In this document: positions 18,945 to 28,900 of the stretch, in pieces
Numbering within the stretch: the first letter of the stretch is position 1
How the letters are laid out: each line of letters begins with the position of its first letter
From: Paenibacillus sp. An7
Lineage (GTDB): Bacteria > Bacillota > Bacilli > Paenibacillales > Paenibacillaceae
Direction: 5' to 3'
Assembly (NCBI RefSeq): GCF_009870785.1
Contig: NZ_WTWX01000001.1
Span: 62,001-126,000 of the forward strand
Length of the DNA: 64,000 nt
Position numbers and translations under genes: made by a program
The notes under the pieces: model-generated
Told to the model about the DNA's origin: nothing
The model's database searches: none
The model's input: the letters and a program-made list of their open reading frames with translations, nothing else

Positions 18945-19020
18945 GTCTCCGGCAAAGCCGAAAGACTTCTTTTTTAAAGAGTGAACTGCAAAGTACTCCT
19001 TAGTACCTTCGATCAGAGTG

Positions 19021-19656
19021 TTACCATACGGTTACATTCGAGCTGCCGCTGCTTTGGTAACCCTCTGTCGCTAATACTTGATAAGACCAACTGCTTCCGA
19101 GGTTCATCCCAACATTCTTCCATGCGTTAACATGGTTGCCAAACGTGATGGACGCGTTAACTCCGGTTGGTCTTTTGGATTGACGAACACTCCAGTACTG
19201 TGTAAATGTTTGTGTTCCGTCTATGGAAGGTGCATTGTACCTTGTTGTTGTGTAAATATCGTAAGTACCTCCATCACTAGTCACGGTCCCTTTAAAAGTT
19301 CCCGTCGGTCTATATGTGCCCCAGCTATCAACGACATAGTACTCAATCAATGAGTTCCTAGTCCATCCATAGAGGGTTAAGTATCCGTTACCTGAAGGAG
19401 CAAAGACACCCGCATTATAATTAACAGTACGGGTCGGTGATCCCGTGGTCCAGCCTTTACCGACAACAAAATTGCCCGTATTACTCCAGTTGACACTGTA
19501 ATTCCCGCCAGAGCCATTGACCGCATTCACGGTTCCGCCGCCATCTGTCCAATTTTGCCAATAATCGGTTGCTGCACTCGAGGTTGCTGCAAAAATTCCT
19601 AAACTCATGGACACTGCAAGGATTACGGCTCCAACTTTTTTCTTCATCTTAAACAT
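19021..19656 (-). CDS. xynA: Secreted GH11 endo-1,4-beta-xylanase
   Basis: Cleaves the beta-1,4-xylan backbone outside the cell. Residues 1-28 are a signal peptide ending in SSAA. The remaining 183 residues form a single GH11 jelly-roll beginning with [12 protein letters not shown]; nucleophile and acid/base Glu are in [12 protein letters not shown] near residue 105 and [10 protein letters not shown] near residue 197. The protein closely resembles Bacillus XynA and has no carbohydrate-binding module. An AGGAGG site lies 8 bp before the ATG. The leader is unusual: the cre site overlaps the promoter, and a second strong Shine-Dalgarno sequence lies near the predicted RNA 5' end. Confidence 0.97.
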   Translation of the reverse strand: MFKMKKKVGAVILAVSMSLGIFAATSSAATDYWQNWTDGGGTVNAVNGSGGNYSVNWSNTGNFVVGKGWTTGSPTRTVNYNAGVFAPSGNGYLTLYGWTRNSLIEYYVVDSWGTYRPTGTFKGTVTSDGGTYDIYTTTRYNAPSIDGTQTFTQYWSVRQSKRPTGVNASITFGNHVNAWKNVGMNLGSSWSYQVLATEGYQSSGSSNVTVW

Positions 19657-19780
19657 AAACTACCTCCTGACCTATTTTGGTTTCATTCTCGCTTTACAAC
19701 ATACAGCAGTTTCTTGGTTGTTTTTTGTTTCCAGAAGCAACATACCTATATCTGCCTGTGTCATCATTATTGAACTTGTA

Positions 19781-19794
19781 TTATCACCTCCTTT
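19781..19794 (-). promoter_or_regulatory. Orphan Shine-Dalgarno (STAB-SD-like) in xynA leader
   Basis: AAAGGAGGTGATAA on the minus strand starts about eight bases after the -10 box, so it would lie at the extreme 5' end of the mRNA. The nearest ATG is 19 bases after GGAGG, too far for efficient initiation, and xynA has its own site 120 bp downstream. The position matches the cry3A STAB-SD, where bound 30S subunits protect the mRNA. Confidence 0.6.
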
Positions 19795-19802
19795 ACGGAA
19801 AG

Positions 19803-19808
19803 ATTATA
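19803..19808 (-). promoter_or_regulatory. -10 box of xynA
   Basis: A perfect TATAAT on the minus strand lies just inside the cre site. The -35 region is poor (no TTGACA-like hexamer at 16-18 bp). Confidence 0.6.
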
Positions 19809-19810
19809 AA

Positions 19811-19826
19811 TTGAAAGCGCATACAA
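19811..19826. promoter_or_regulatory. cre (CcpA) site upstream of xynA
   Basis: TTGAAAGCGCATACAA matches TGNAANCGNWNNCA completely. It lies directly upstream of the -10 box, in the spacer and -35 zone, where CcpA binding would repress. Confidence 0.75.
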
Positions 19827-19884
19827 AAATACTATGCAAATTAAAGGTTTTACTTCACTTTTCACAGGTAAATCGATTCCAACA

Positions 19885-19915
19885 GAAGAAAAGCCGTCCT
19901 TTTCAGGACGGCTTT
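19885..19915 (-). terminator. Terminator of araBDA
   Basis: A perfect 11-bp stem with TTTC loop (19890-19900 with 19905-19915) is followed by TTTTCTTCTG on the minus strand, 38 bp after the araA stop. Confidence 0.9.
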
Positions 19916-19952
19916 AATGATTTATTCCTATATTATGGAAGAAAATAAATAA

Positions 19953-21377
19953 TTACTTGATTACAACATATTCCAGGTTAACGAGTTTAGCGTAAGTTAC
20001 AATTTGATCTGTAGTTAAGTTTAGAGATACAACGGTATGGTGGCCGCCGCCATTTTCGATCCAAGCTTTAACCCCATCTTGGAAGTTTGGTTTCACGTTC
20101 CAAAGTACGCGAGCTACGGGAAGTTTTGGAGCTGGAGTTGTTGGCTCGAAAGCAGTAACTTCGTTGATCAAAAGCTTGTAGTGTGTTCCGAAGTCAGCCA
20201 TAGATACGACAACTCCGTCTCCTTGTTTTCCGTCGAATACCAAACGAGCTGGATCTTCTTTATCGCCAATACCGAGCGGAGAAACGACAACTTTAGGTTT
20301 GCTACTAGCGAGTGTTGGATCCACTTCAAGCATGTGAGATTGTAGGATAGACTCTTGACCAGCTGTGAGTTCATAAGTGTAATCTTCCATAAAGCCTGTA
20401 GACTTATTATGGCTCATGACTTTGAGCAAACGATCCAGTGCTGCTGTCTTCCAGTCGCCTTCTCCAGCAAAACCATATCCTTGTGCCATCAAACGTTGAA
20501 CCGCAAGCCCCGGAAGTTGTTTCATTCCATGTAAATCTTCAAAGTTTGTTGTGAAAGCATTGTAGCCGCCTTGATCCAAGAAACGTTTGATCGCGATTTC
20601 ATAGCTAATTTGTACTTTCACACTTGCTTCCCAAGCTTCTTTACTGTAAGTACCGTATTCAAAATCATACAATTCTGCATACTCAGCAAACAAATCGTTG
20701 ATTTCTTCTTCTGTAACTTCATTGATAACCTGAACAAGGTCACCGATACCAAAGTAATCAACCGTCCAGCCAAATTGAATCTGTGCTTCAACCTTATCTC
20801 CTTCAGTAACCCCTACATTACGCATGTTGTCACCGAAACGAGCAACTTTGATATGGAAACTTTCATTGTAAGCAACCGCTACGTCCATCCACTCTGCAAT
20901 TTGTTTTTGCACTTCAGGACGTTCCCAGTAGCCTACAACAATTTTATTTTGTTTGTTCAAACGTGCATTAATGAATCCATACTCTCGATCTCCATGAGCA
21001 GCTTGGTTGAGGTTCATGAAATCCATATCGATGGTTGCCCAAGGAATGCTTTCGTTATATTGAGTTGCTAGATGAAGTAAAGGTTTTTGCAACAGTTTTG
21101 TTCCGCGAATCCACATTTTTGCTGGTGAGAAGGTATGCATCCAAGTAATTACACCAGCAACTTCATCACGATAGTTCACTTCTTTCATAATGTTTGTAAT
21201 CTTATCTGCACTTACTGCAAGATCTTGCAATACGAGCGGGTAAGGAAGAACACCGCTATTATTTAATGCGTCCGTCATTTCCTGAGCGTGAGCTTTCACT
21301 TCAGCTAATGCTTCTTCTCCGTATAGATGCTGTGAACCAACAACAAACCAAAATTGTTTTGTGCTAACTGTTGTCAT
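19953..21377 (-). CDS. araA: L-arabinose isomerase
   Basis: Converts L-arabinose to L-ribulose, first step of arabinose catabolism. The 474-residue protein begins with the typical [17 protein letters not shown] and has the conserved [16 protein letters not shown] near 95, the metal-site [12 protein letters not shown] near 305 and the closing [14 protein letters not shown] near 440. Third gene of the araB-araD-araA operon, 76 bp after araD; the gap holds no clear promoter. Cytoplasmic, manganese-dependent by family. Confidence 0.98.
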   Translation of the reverse strand: MTTVSTKQFWFVVGSQHLYGEEALAEVKAHAQEMTDALNNSGVLPYPLVLQDLAVSADKITNIMKEVNYRDEVAGVITWMHTFSPAKMWIRGTKLLQKPLLHLATQYNESIPWATIDMDFMNLNQAAHGDREYGFINARLNKQNKIVVGYWERPEVQKQIAEWMDVAVAYNESFHIKVARFGDNMRNVGVTEGDKVEAQIQFGWTVDYFGIGDLVQVINEVTEEEINDLFAEYAELYDFEYGTYSKEAWEASVKVQISYEIAIKRFLDQGGYNAFTTNFEDLHGMKQLPGLAVQRLMAQGYGFAGEGDWKTAALDRLLKVMSHNKSTGFMEDYTYELTAGQESILQSHMLEVDPTLASSKPKVVVSPLGIGDKEDPARLVFDGKQGDGVVVSMADFGTHYKLLINEVTAFEPTTPAPKLPVARVLWNVKPNFQDGVKAWIENGGGHHTVVSLNLTTDQIVTYAKLVNLEYVVIK

Positions 21378-21453
21378 ATGAATCCTCTTTTCTGTAATTT
21401 ATATTGAAATCAATATCATAAGTTATTAAAACGATGTCAATAATTCAGTGTGC

Positions 21454-22149
21454 TTACTTTTGTCCGTAATAAGCGTTTTTTCCATGTTTACGTAAGTAAT
21501 GTTTATCTAAAATGCGCTGCGGCAATTCCTCGGCAAAATGATTTAAATTTCTAGCAAATAAGTTCATTTTCGAAACTTCTTCCAGCACAACACTATTCAT
21601 TACTGCGGTTTTTGCATCTTTTCCCCAAGTAAATGGTCCGTGACCTTTAAGCAAGACACCAGGAACTTCCATAATATCGATACCGCGATTCTTAAAAGTC
21701 TCGATGATGACATGACCTGTTTCCGCTTCATAACCGCGGTCAACTTCCTCTTGTGTCAAGAATCGTGCACATGGAATAGAACCATAAAATGTGTCTGCAT
21801 GTGTAGTTCCCATGACCGGAACATCAAGTCCCGCTTGAGCCCAGATCGTTGCCCATGGAGAGTGCGTATGAACAATACCGCCGATTTCTGGATAATGTTT
21901 ATATAGTACTGCGTGAGTTGGCGTATCCGAAGATGGTCTAAACTCCCCTTCTACCACGTTTCCGTCAAAATCAACTACGACCATATCACTAGCTTTCATC
22001 GTTTCATAGTCAACACCGCTGGGCTTAATGACAAACAAACCGCTTTCACGATCAACTGCACTTACATTGCCCCACGTATATTTAATGAGTCCTTGTTTAG
22101 GTAGATCGAGATTGGCTTGAAACACTTCTTCTTTCAGTTGTTCTAACAC
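21454..22149 (-). CDS. araD: L-ribulose-5-phosphate 4-epimerase
   Basis: Converts L-ribulose 5-phosphate to D-xylulose 5-phosphate, which enters the pentose phosphate pathway. It is a class II aldolase-fold protein of 231 residues with zinc-binding His in [15 protein letters not shown] near 95 and TTHADTFYG near 115, plus [10 protein letters not shown] near 42. It starts 16 bp after the araB stop, in the same operon. Confidence 0.97.
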   Translation of the reverse strand: MLEQLKEEVFQANLDLPKQGLIKYTWGNVSAVDRESGLFVIKPSGVDYETMKASDMVVVDFDGNVVEGEFRPSSDTPTHAVLYKHYPEIGGIVHTHSPWATIWAQAGLDVPVMGTTHADTFYGSIPCARFLTQEEVDRGYEAETGHVIIETFKNRGIDIMEVPGVLLKGHGPFTWGKDAKTAVMNSVVLEEVSKMNLFARNLNHFAEELPQRILDKHYLRKHGKNAYYGQK

Positions 22150-22165
22150 CGGATTCCCTCCCCTT

Positions 22166-23767
22166 TTATGCTAAGTTGTCAACAGCAGCCTGCTCAATCG
22201 CCAGACCTTTTTTGTACCGTTCAATAAAGATTTCAAAACCTTTGACATCAACTTCATCCGGATGAACTTCCTCGGCCACAACATCTTTAAAGACTTTTTG
22301 GTCCAGGAAATCTTCTAAACTTTCGTCTGCGTCTTTATTCATCAAGTAAGATGCAAGAATGGCCATTCCCCATGCGCCGCCCTCTCCAGCTGTGCTTGTC
22401 ACAGATACAGGGACATTCAGTGCAGCTGCAACCATCTTTTGTCCAACGAGAGGCGTTTTAAACAGGCCGCCATGAGCTAAAATGCTGTCGATTTCTACAT
22501 TTTCTTTTTTCGTCAGAATGTCCATTCCGATCTTAAGAGCTCCAAATGCAGTGAAAAGATGCGTTCTCATAAAATTAGCTAAATTAAAGTTACTTTCAGG
22601 GGAACGGACAAAGAGAGGTCTCCCCTGCTCCAAACCTGTAATATTCTCACCTGAGAAATAACCGTAACTTAGGAGTCCGCTGCCATCTGGGTCTGCTTCG
22701 AGTGCCTTATTGAACATGACACTGAATAGTTTTTCTGTATCCGCTTTATACCCCATCGCTTGAGAAAATTCGCGGAACAGCCCCATCCAAGCATTAATAT
22801 CACTAGAACAGTTGTTGGCATGTACCATTCCAACAGGACTGCCATTCGGAGTGGTTACCATATCAATTTCCGGATGTAATTCGGAAAGATCATTTTCTAA
22901 TACAATCATCGCAAACACGGAAGTTCCTACGGAGACATTCCCGGTGCGTTTTCTGACACTATTGGTAGCAACCATTCCTGTACCCGCATCGCCTTCCGCA
23001 GGACAAAGTGGAATACCTGGTTGTAAATTTTCTGATTTATCAAGGATTTTGGCTCCAGCTGCCGTTAATTTACCAGCTTCTTCACCTGAGACATATACTT
23101 TAGGCAGAATATCTTGCAGCTTCCAAGGATAACCTTTGGCTGAAGTAAGTTGATCAAATTGTCTCATCATCGATTCGTTGTAATCTTTTGTTGATTCATC
23201 AATAGGGAAAATACCTGAGGCATCACCGATGCCGATTGTTTTATGATCTGTAAGTAAAAAGTGAATGAATCCAGCCAGCGTAGTGATAAAACGAATACGA
23301 GGCACATGTTCTTCTTCATTAAGAATAGCTTGATATAAATGAGCAATGCTCCAGCGTTCCGGAATGTTGAATTGAAACAGATCCGTTAACTCTTTTGCTG
23401 CCGCACCGGTTGTCGCATTACGCCACGTTCGAAACGGAACAAGCAGCTGATTATTTTCATCAAATGCCATATAACCGTGCATCATTGCGGAAAATCCAAT
23501 AGAACCAATCGTTTGTAGTGTTACTTCATATTTCTTCTCTACTTCCTGCTTCATTTCGCTATAGGCTGCTTGCAGCCCGCTAATGATATCCTCTAAGTTG
23601 TACGTCCAAAATCCATCGACTAACTTGTTCTCCCACTCATAACTCCCCGAAGCAATCGTTTCAAAGTTATTCGCAATGAGGACTGCTTTGATTCGTGTGG
23701 ATCCAAATTCGATACCAAGTGAAGTTTCTCCCTTAGTAATTGCTTGTTTGATATTTAGCTGGCTCAT
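22166..23767 (-). CDS. araB: Ribulokinase (FGGY family)
   Basis: Phosphorylates L-ribulose at O5 using ATP. FGGY-kinase features include the N-terminal phosphate-binding [15 protein letters not shown] at residues 17-31, the [12 protein letters not shown] block near 277 and the C-terminal [12 protein letters not shown] near 462. The length is 533. First gene of araBDA. The upstream region carries AraR-type operators and is shared with the divergent araR gene. No arabinose transporter gene is adjacent. Confidence 0.96.
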   Translation of the reverse strand: MSQLNIKQAITKGETSLGIEFGSTRIKAVLIANNFETIASGSYEWENKLVDGFWTYNLEDIISGLQAAYSEMKQEVEKKYEVTLQTIGSIGFSAMMHGYMAFDENNQLLVPFRTWRNATTGAAAKELTDLFQFNIPERWSIAHLYQAILNEEEHVPRIRFITTLAGFIHFLLTDHKTIGIGDASGIFPIDESTKDYNESMMRQFDQLTSAKGYPWKLQDILPKVYVSGEEAGKLTAAGAKILDKSENLQPGIPLCPAEGDAGTGMVATNSVRKRTGNVSVGTSVFAMIVLENDLSELHPEIDMVTTPNGSPVGMVHANNCSSDINAWMGLFREFSQAMGYKADTEKLFSVMFNKALEADPDGSGLLSYGYFSGENITGLEQGRPLFVRSPESNFNLANFMRTHLFTAFGALKIGMDILTKKENVEIDSILAHGGLFKTPLVGQKMVAAALNVPVSVTSTAGEGGAWGMAILASYLMNKDADESLEDFLDQKVFKDVVAEEVHPDEVDVKGFEIFIERYKKGLAIEQAAVDNLA

Positions 23768-23854
23768 TCTAACGGTTGTCCCCTCTCAGATAGCACTTTT
23801 AAAAACCTTTTGATCGAAAGAAGGCGCTTTCCTTTTGTCAGATTCAGTATATTT

Positions 23855-23870
23855 TTTGTTCGTACATTTG
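23855..23870. promoter_or_regulatory. AraR operator (araB side)
   Basis: TTTTGTTCGTACATTT keeps the TTTGTNCGTACA core of the AraR consensus. It is about 90 bp upstream of the araB start, in the expected promoter zone. Confidence 0.6.
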
Positions 23871-24040
23871 TCAACAATATTTAAAAGATATACATACAAA
23901 TTAATAACGGTCGTTCCTTTTTATTGGAATTTATGTATAGATAAAGATATGATGTGACATAAAGCTGCTTAGCGAATATAATTATTTTGAACTTTGTACA
24001 TAAATAAGATAAAATAATTGTTTTGATTAGATACGAATGA

Positions 24041-24056
24041 AATTTGTACTTACAAC
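24041..24056. promoter_or_regulatory. AraR operator (araR side)
   Basis: AATTTGTACTTACAAC matches ATTTGTACKTACAAAT with one mismatch at the end. It is 55 bp before the araR start, suitable for autoregulation. Confidence 0.7.
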
Positions 24057-24110
24057 TATTTTATATAAATTGCATGTATTAACTAACAACGATGAAAGAA
24101 GTGAACTCCA

Positions 24111-25193
24111 GTGAAACCAAAATATCAATTTATCATTGACGATATAAAAAGTAATATTCTCTCAGGCATTTATAACGTCGGGGAACAGATTCCTACAGAG
24201 TCTGCATTACAAGAACAGTACCAAGTTAGCCGGCAGACCGTACGAAAAGCGATTTTAGAACTGTCTAACGAGGGTTTTCTCCGAAGTGAAAAAGGATCGG
24301 GTACTTATGTCAGTAACCAGTACCGATCTAAATCAAATGGAAATTCGAATAATAAAATCATCGGCGTCATCACGACTTATATTTCTGATTACATTTTCCC
24401 CTCCATTATCCGGGGTATTGAAGGAAGGCTTAATGAGGATAATTACTCACTGCTATTAGCAAGTACAAATAATGATGTCGCACAAGAGAAAAAGGCATTA
24501 GAAATGATGCTCTCTTATGGTGTAGATGGTTTAATTGTGGAACCTACCAAAAGTAATTTATATAATCCCAATATTGCTTACTACCTAACATTCAAAGAAC
24601 AAGATGTTCCTTTCATTATGATCAATGCTTATTATGAAGAGCTTGAAGTCCCTTTCTTTTGTCTTGATGACGTACAATCCAGCTATCTAGCAACAAAAGA
24701 ATTAATCTCAAAAGGACATAAAAAGATTGGAATTATCTCAAAAATGGATGACCTGCAAGGTAAATATCGAATGAAGGGGTATATTAAAGCGCTGGGTGAA
24801 GCTAAATTACGGTTCCAACCGGAGCAAGTGCTCTCATTTGATACGGAGTCAAAGCAGAATTTATCCGTTAACATCAAGAATTTTCTAATTGAAAATAGAG
24901 ATGTGCTGACAGCGATTGTTTGTTATAACGATGAGGTAGGGCTCGAAGTCGTAAATGTGTGCAGACAGCTGGATATTTCGATACCAAATGAATTATCTAT
25001 TATCGGTCAAGACAATTCTTATATCGCAAAAAATGCAAACATTAAACTAACAACGCTGACACACCCGCAAGAACAAATGGGACGAGATGCGGCAGATTGG
25101 GTCATCAAGAAATTGCAAGGTAAAAAAGATCTTCCTACGACCACTTATTATCAGCCGGTATTAATAGAAGGTGAGACTGTAGTAAAAAAATGA
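24111..25193 (+). CDS. araR: Arabinose repressor AraR (GntR/LacI chimera)
   Basis: Arabinose-responsive repressor. A GntR-type winged helix covers residues 1-70 (IPTESALQEQYQVSRQTVRKAILEL), joined to a LacI/periplasmic-binding-like effector domain (about 80-355) with VDGLIVEPTKS near 140 and ISIPNELSIIGQDNSY near 291. This exact domain pairing and the position divergent from araBDA identify AraR. Effector by family is L-arabinose. The start has a GAAGTGAA site of moderate strength; the codon is GTG at 24111. Confidence 0.93.
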   Translation: MKPKYQFIIDDIKSNILSGIYNVGEQIPTESALQEQYQVSRQTVRKAILELSNEGFLRSEKGSGTYVSNQYRSKSNGNSNNKIIGVITTYISDYIFPSIIRGIEGRLNEDNYSLLLASTNNDVAQEKKALEMMLSYGVDGLIVEPTKSNLYNPNIAYYLTFKEQDVPFIMINAYYEELEVPFFCLDDVQSSYLATKELISKGHKKIGIISKMDDLQGKYRMKGYIKALGEAKLRFQPEQVLSFDTESKQNLSVNIKNFLIENRDVLTAIVCYNDEVGLEVVNVCRQLDISIPNELSIIGQDNSYIAKNANIKLTTLTHPQEQMGRDAADWVIKKLQGKKDLPTTTYYQPVLIEGETVVKK

Positions 25194-25244
25194 ATTTACA
25201 GAAATTCAGTTCACTGAAGAACAGTGTACATTGAATCTAGTAGC

Positions 25245-25277
25245 AAAAAGCTCAGTCTAAATCAAGTAGACTGGGCT
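25245..25277. terminator. Bidirectional terminator araR / LysR gene
   Basis: An 11-bp stem with one G-T pair (25249-25259 with 25267-25277) lies between the convergent genes and overlaps the last codons of the LysR gene. The minus side has TTTTTGC; the plus side is followed by GTTTGGTTT. Confidence 0.75.
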
Positions 25278-26158
25278 GTTTGGTTTATACTTTCGACAAA
25301 TTTCTGTGCAGCACGGGATAATGGAACATTTTTTAAATAGCATATGCCGATATTTCTTTTTGGGATTTCTTCTTCTAGTATGATCTCGTGTAAGTCTCCT
25401 CTTTCGAGGTAGTCCATTGAAAACTCTTTAATGACACAGGAAATGCCTAAATTAATTTTTGTGAACTCTAACAATAAATCATGCGATCCAAGTTCAAAGA
25501 CGGGAGAAAGATGGTGTCCTCTTTTCTTTAAAAAATCTTCCACGTACATTCTTGAGTTCGAGTTTTTCTCTAGAAAGATTAGGGGCATATCCATTAAGTT
25601 TTCTAAACTAACCGGTTTTGAAATCAGTTCTTTGTATTTTTCCCCGCACACAAATATATCTTGAATTTCCTTACAAGGAATGACCTCTAACTGATCCCCT
25701 TGAATGGGCAAGTTGCAAATTCCAAGATCCGCTTTTCCCGTTTTTAAGAACTCACAGATTTCCATAGTTGTTCCATTTATAATATTTAATTTGATGCCAG
25801 GAAATTCTTTGTGAAACATCTCCAGGTAAGGCAGTAAATAATAACGAGAGATAGTATCCCCTACACCGATTCGCAGCTGTCCTGTCTTTAAGGACTTGAA
25901 TTCGAGCATTTTATCTTCAGCAGCATGAATAATCCCTAGTGCAGAATTTATATGTTCATTTAATAATTTACCTTCTGTTGTTAAAACTACACCTTTTGAC
26001 GTTCGATAGAAAAGCGAAATCTCTAACTCCTTCTCCAGTTTTGTAATCGCCTGGCTCACTGCAGATTGGGTCAAAAATAGTTCTTCTGCCGCTTTAGAAA
26101 AGCTTTTGTGCTGGCTGACGACATTAAATACGCGATATAAATCTAATTTTCCGATCAT
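25262..26158 (-). CDS. LysR-family transcriptional regulator
   Basis: DNA-binding regulator with N-terminal winged helix (residues 1-62 of the 298 used here: FSKAAEELFLTQSAVSQAITKLEKEL) and a LysR substrate-binding domain from about 90. The effector is unknown. ATG at 26158 is chosen because AGGAGAATTAAT precedes it; a longer reading frame to 26182 has no ribosome-binding site. It is divergent from the CofE-like gene with 135 bp between, the standard layout in which a LysR protein controls its neighbour. Confidence 0.9.
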   Translation of the reverse strand: MIGKLDLYRVFNVVSQHKSFSKAAEELFLTQSAVSQAITKLEKELEISLFYRTSKGVVLTTEGKLLNEHINSALGIIHAAEDKMLEFKSLKTGQLRIGVGDTISRYYLLPYLEMFHKEFPGIKLNIINGTTMEICEFLKTGKADLGICNLPIQGDQLEVIPCKEIQDIFVCGEKYKELISKPVSLENLMDMPLIFLEKNSNSRMYVEDFLKKRGHHLSPVFELGSHDLLLEFTKINLGISCVIKEFSMDYLERGDLHEIILEEEIPKRNIGICYLKNVPLSRAAQKFVESINQTAQST

Positions 26159-26196
26159 ATTAATTCTCCTTATATCAAACATTACAAATATTAATT

Positions 26197-26225
26197 TTAC
26201 TTATAACACTTTTCAGAGGTATAGT
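26197..26225 (+). promoter_or_regulatory. Promoter of the CofE-like gene
   Basis: TTACTT at 26197-26202 and TATAGT at 26220-26225 are 17 bp apart, 69 bp before the start codon. An imperfect dyad in the spacer could be the LysR site. Confidence 0.5.
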
Positions 26226-26293
26226 AAAATCATAGTGTTTAAACATTTCGTTACTAAGATACATAACGTGAACTCGGTAAAGGGGAGATTATT

Positions 26294-27484
26294 ATGTCAA
26301 GAGCAGTAGGAACCGTTGTACGTGGACTTCGTGGTCCGATCATTAACCAAGGTGATTCTATTGAAGAAATCGTAGTGGATACGGTATTAAATGCAGCAAA
26401 AAGTGAAGGATTTTCGATCGAGGATCGTGACATTGTTACCATAACAGAATCCATTGTTGCTCGTGCGCAAGGGAACTATGCGACAATCGACCATATTGCG
26501 ACCGATATAAATGAAAAATTCGGTGAAGAAACCGTTGGTGTTATTTTTCCAATTCTTAGCCGTAACCGATTTGCTAACTGCTTGAGAGGGATTGCTAAAG
26601 GCGCGAAGAAAGTCATCTTAATGCTAAGCTACCCTGCGGATGAAGTAGGTAATCACCTGGTAGACATTGATGAACTGGATGTTAAAGGCATCAATCCTTG
26701 GACGGATGTATTATCAGAAGATCAGTTCCGTGAACATTTTGGTTATAAAAAGCATCCATTTACGGGTGTGGATTACATTGAATATTACAAATCTCTCATT
26801 GAAGCAGAAGGCACAACTTGCGAGGTCATCTTCTCTAATAATCCTAAAACCATTTTAGAGTATACAAAATATGTTCTGACTTGTGATATTCACTCCCGTT
26901 TCAGAACCAAACGCATTTTAACGAACAATGGTGCTGAAAAAGTATTTGGTCTTGATGATATTTTATCCAAATCCATTAATGGCAGCGGCTTTAACGAAGC
27001 TTATGGACTTCTTGGATCTAATAAAGCAACGGAAGAAAGCGTGAAATTATTCCCGAATAATTGTCAACCGATTGTTGATCGTATTCAAGAGAAATTGAAA
27101 GAACTAACAGGTAAAACTGTTGAAGTGATGGTGTATGGAGATGGAGCTTTCAAAGATCCAGTGGGGAAAATTTGGGAACTAGCAGATCCTGTTGTCTCCC
27201 CTGCCTACACTGAGGGACTGAGCGGTACTCCAAATGAAGTGAAACTGAAGTACTTGGCAGATAACAACTTCTCTCATCTTCGTGGTGAAGAATTACAACA
27301 AGCGATTACTGAGTTTATCCAGAATAAAAACGATGATCTCGTTGGTGAAATGGAAGCTCAAGGTACTACGCCACGTCGACTAACCGATCTCATTGGCTCA
27401 TTGTCTGATTTAACATCAGGCAGCGGCGACAAAGGTACACCAATGATTTACATCCAAGGTTACTTCGATAACTATACAAAATAA
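26294..27484 (+). CDS. CofE-like (F420-0:L-glutamate ligase family) protein
   Basis: Resembles the gamma-glutamyl ligase family of F420 synthesis (PF01996). The N-terminal half has RGLRGPIINQGDSIEEIV near residue 10, DIVTITESIVARAQG near 46 and a PILSRNRFANCLRGIA block near 93. There is no visible F420 pathway gene nearby, and Bacillales generally do not make F420, so the substrate is probably different. An AAGGGGAG site precedes the ATG. It is divergent from a LysR gene. At 396 residues it is longer than archaeal CofE (about 250). Confidence 0.75.
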   Translation: MSRAVGTVVRGLRGPIINQGDSIEEIVVDTVLNAAKSEGFSIEDRDIVTITESIVARAQGNYATIDHIATDINEKFGEETVGVIFPILSRNRFANCLRGIAKGAKKVILMLSYPADEVGNHLVDIDELDVKGINPWTDVLSEDQFREHFGYKKHPFTGVDYIEYYKSLIEAEGTTCEVIFSNNPKTILEYTKYVLTCDIHSRFRTKRILTNNGAEKVFGLDDILSKSINGSGFNEAYGLLGSNKATEESVKLFPNNCQPIVDRIQEKLKELTGKTVEVMVYGDGAFKDPVGKIWELADPVVSPAYTEGLSGTPNEVKLKYLADNNFSHLRGEELQQAITEFIQNKNDDLVGEMEAQGTTPRRLTDLIGSLSDLTSGSGDKGTPMIYIQGYFDNYTK

Positions 27485-27579
27485 GATAAATACAAATGTC
27501 TTTATCCTGTAACGTGGAAGACAAACCTTTGGATATGATTGTTACATCACAACCCGGTTATCATGTTTCAACATATTTT

Positions 27580-27627
27580 AAAATGCACCTTGCTAAATTC
27601 AGTTTTAGCAAGGTGCATTTTTATTTT
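27580..27627. terminator. Strong bidirectional terminator
   Basis: A perfect 18-bp stem (27580-27597 with 27604-27621) and TTTTTATTTT tail end the CofE-like gene. The other side has an A-rich flank and can serve the minus-strand gene ending at 27659. Confidence 0.95.
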
Positions 27628-27658
27628 GGTTAACGTCTCTACTTGGATGTACAGACGA

Positions 27659-28900
27659 TTATAAGTAATGAGGTGGTGAAACCTTTTTCACAAAAAACAC
27701 TCCACTCAATTGCTCAGCTGGAATAATAAATTTCCTTGCCGTTCCATGCTCTAGGATCAGTGTTTTCTCAAAAATCCACTTATTGTATGTTTGCTCCGTG
27801 ACATTAGAGAAATCAAGAAACGATACAGAAGACTCGGTATGATTCATGTAATCCTCTAGACTCCTTTTTGGAGGAGGGCCTATTCTATAGACTGTTCTAT
27901 TCAATAAATGTGCCTCTCCTTCATACATAAACAGCCCCAAATGATAGGAGTCATCCATCAACGTTTTGCTTATTAGTGAACCCATGGGTCTGTAATTATT
28001 AGATGTCTGATAATTTTTATAAATATGAGCATTGTGAGCCCAAATTATTATCTTTTCATTCGGATATAATTCACTACAAATCCATTCTAAGTTAGCTGCC
28101 ATGATTTTATCCCGATATTTCATAAAATCTTGAAAGTTATTTGTTAAATGATTTAGAAAAAGGCGCCTATTTTCGAGTTCTTTCTGAATGAATGTAAAGG
28201 GTAAGTCTAAACCAAGATTAATAAAATTCTTTTTCTTCTCCATTAGAAGATCGAGTAATTGATCTATAGTCTGATTTAGTTCATTTTGAATGAATTTATA
28301 CTCTTGCAGCGTCTCTTTGGGTATCCTCTTCCTTCTTCCTGTATAATTGCTAATACGACCAAACCAATGAGCTGTGTTCTCTTCTACACTTTGTATGTTC
28401 TGTATAAATTCTAATGGAAAATCAATATTGATTTTATTTAAAAACGCTATCAACAAACTCTGTTTGCTGGAGGGCTGAAAATCAAAACCGATCAGATTAA
28501 AGTCCTTGCTAGCTTTTAATGTTTGGAATAATGAATATGTTTCTTCTGTTTTCCAAAATGGAAAGACAGAATGGTCTATGAATTCATCAACTGAAAGTTC
28601 ATCTTTTAGAAAGTTCGAGGTATAACATTCCGTAAGTCCGCTCTCGAATGCTATCACTTTAAATCCCATTTTATGATACAGAAAATCAATCAATTTGGTC
28701 TTGAGAAGATTATGCTCAGCAATACCGTGACCATTTTCACCTAGCCATACATTTCGTTTATCCTTTAGAATGTTCTCTAAAAAGGTGAAATGATCCGATT
28801 TAGATTCGGACAAGGTATCCACAAGATGAGCATGTTCCTTTACCCACTCTACTGACCTGTTATATGTTCTCTTCCTCGACTGAAAAATTGTCACCCTCAT
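27659..28900 (-). CDS. Erythromycin esterase family protein
   Basis: Member of the Ere/EreA-like hydrolase family; characterised members open the macrolide lactone ring. Key blocks are GENGHGIAEHNLL near residue 52, VIAFESGLTE near 81 (catalytic Glu), and IIWAHNAHI near 290 (catalytic His). The length of 413 matches Ere enzymes. The start at 28900 (MRVTIFQS) overlaps the end of the upstream gene by 41 bp and suggests coupled translation; a longer frame would overlap even more. Whether it acts on macrolides is unknown, since most chromosomal homologues are uncharacterised. Last gene of a four-gene unit. Confidence 0.85.
   Translation of the reverse strand: MRVTIFQSRKRTYNRSVEWVKEHAHLVDTLSESKSDHFTFLENILKDKRNVWLGENGHGIAEHNLLKTKLIDFLYHKMGFKVIAFESGLTECYTSNFLKDELSVDEFIDHSVFPFWKTEETYSLFQTLKASKDFNLIGFDFQPSSKQSLLIAFLNKINIDFPLEFIQNIQSVEENTAHWFGRISNYTGRRKRIPKETLQEYKFIQNELNQTIDQLLDLLMEKKKNFINLGLDLPFTFIQKELENRRLFLNHLTNNFQDFMKYRDKIMAANLEWICSELYPNEKIIIWAHNAHIYKNYQTSNNYRPMGSLISKTLMDDSYHLGLFMYEGEAHLLNRTVYRIGPPPKRSLEDYMNHTESSVSFLDFSNVTEQTYNKWIFEKTLILEHGTARKFIIPAEQLSGVFFVKKVSPPHYL

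Larger units (their letters stand above)
23768..24110. promoter_or_regulatory. araB-araR divergent control region
   Basis: This 343-bp region holds no gene. Three stretches resemble the Bacillus subtilis AraR operator ATTTGTACGTACAAAT: 23855-23870, 23888-23901 (right half only) and 24041-24056 (the best, one mismatch). A partial fourth copy is at 23991-24005. I see no full cre consensus here. Confidence 0.7.

Noticed and set aside
19672-19767. Open frame of 31 codons in the xynA leader
   Set aside because: The Shine-Dalgarno sequence is 19 bases from its ATG, too far for efficient use, and the peptide looks random.
20571-21071. Long plus-strand frame of 166 codons inside araA
   Set aside because: Antisense shadow of araA; composition with many Phe, Ile and Cys is typical of antisense frames.
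23820-23836. cre-like sequence upstream of araB
   Set aside because: GGAAAGCGCCTTCT has three mismatches to the consensus.
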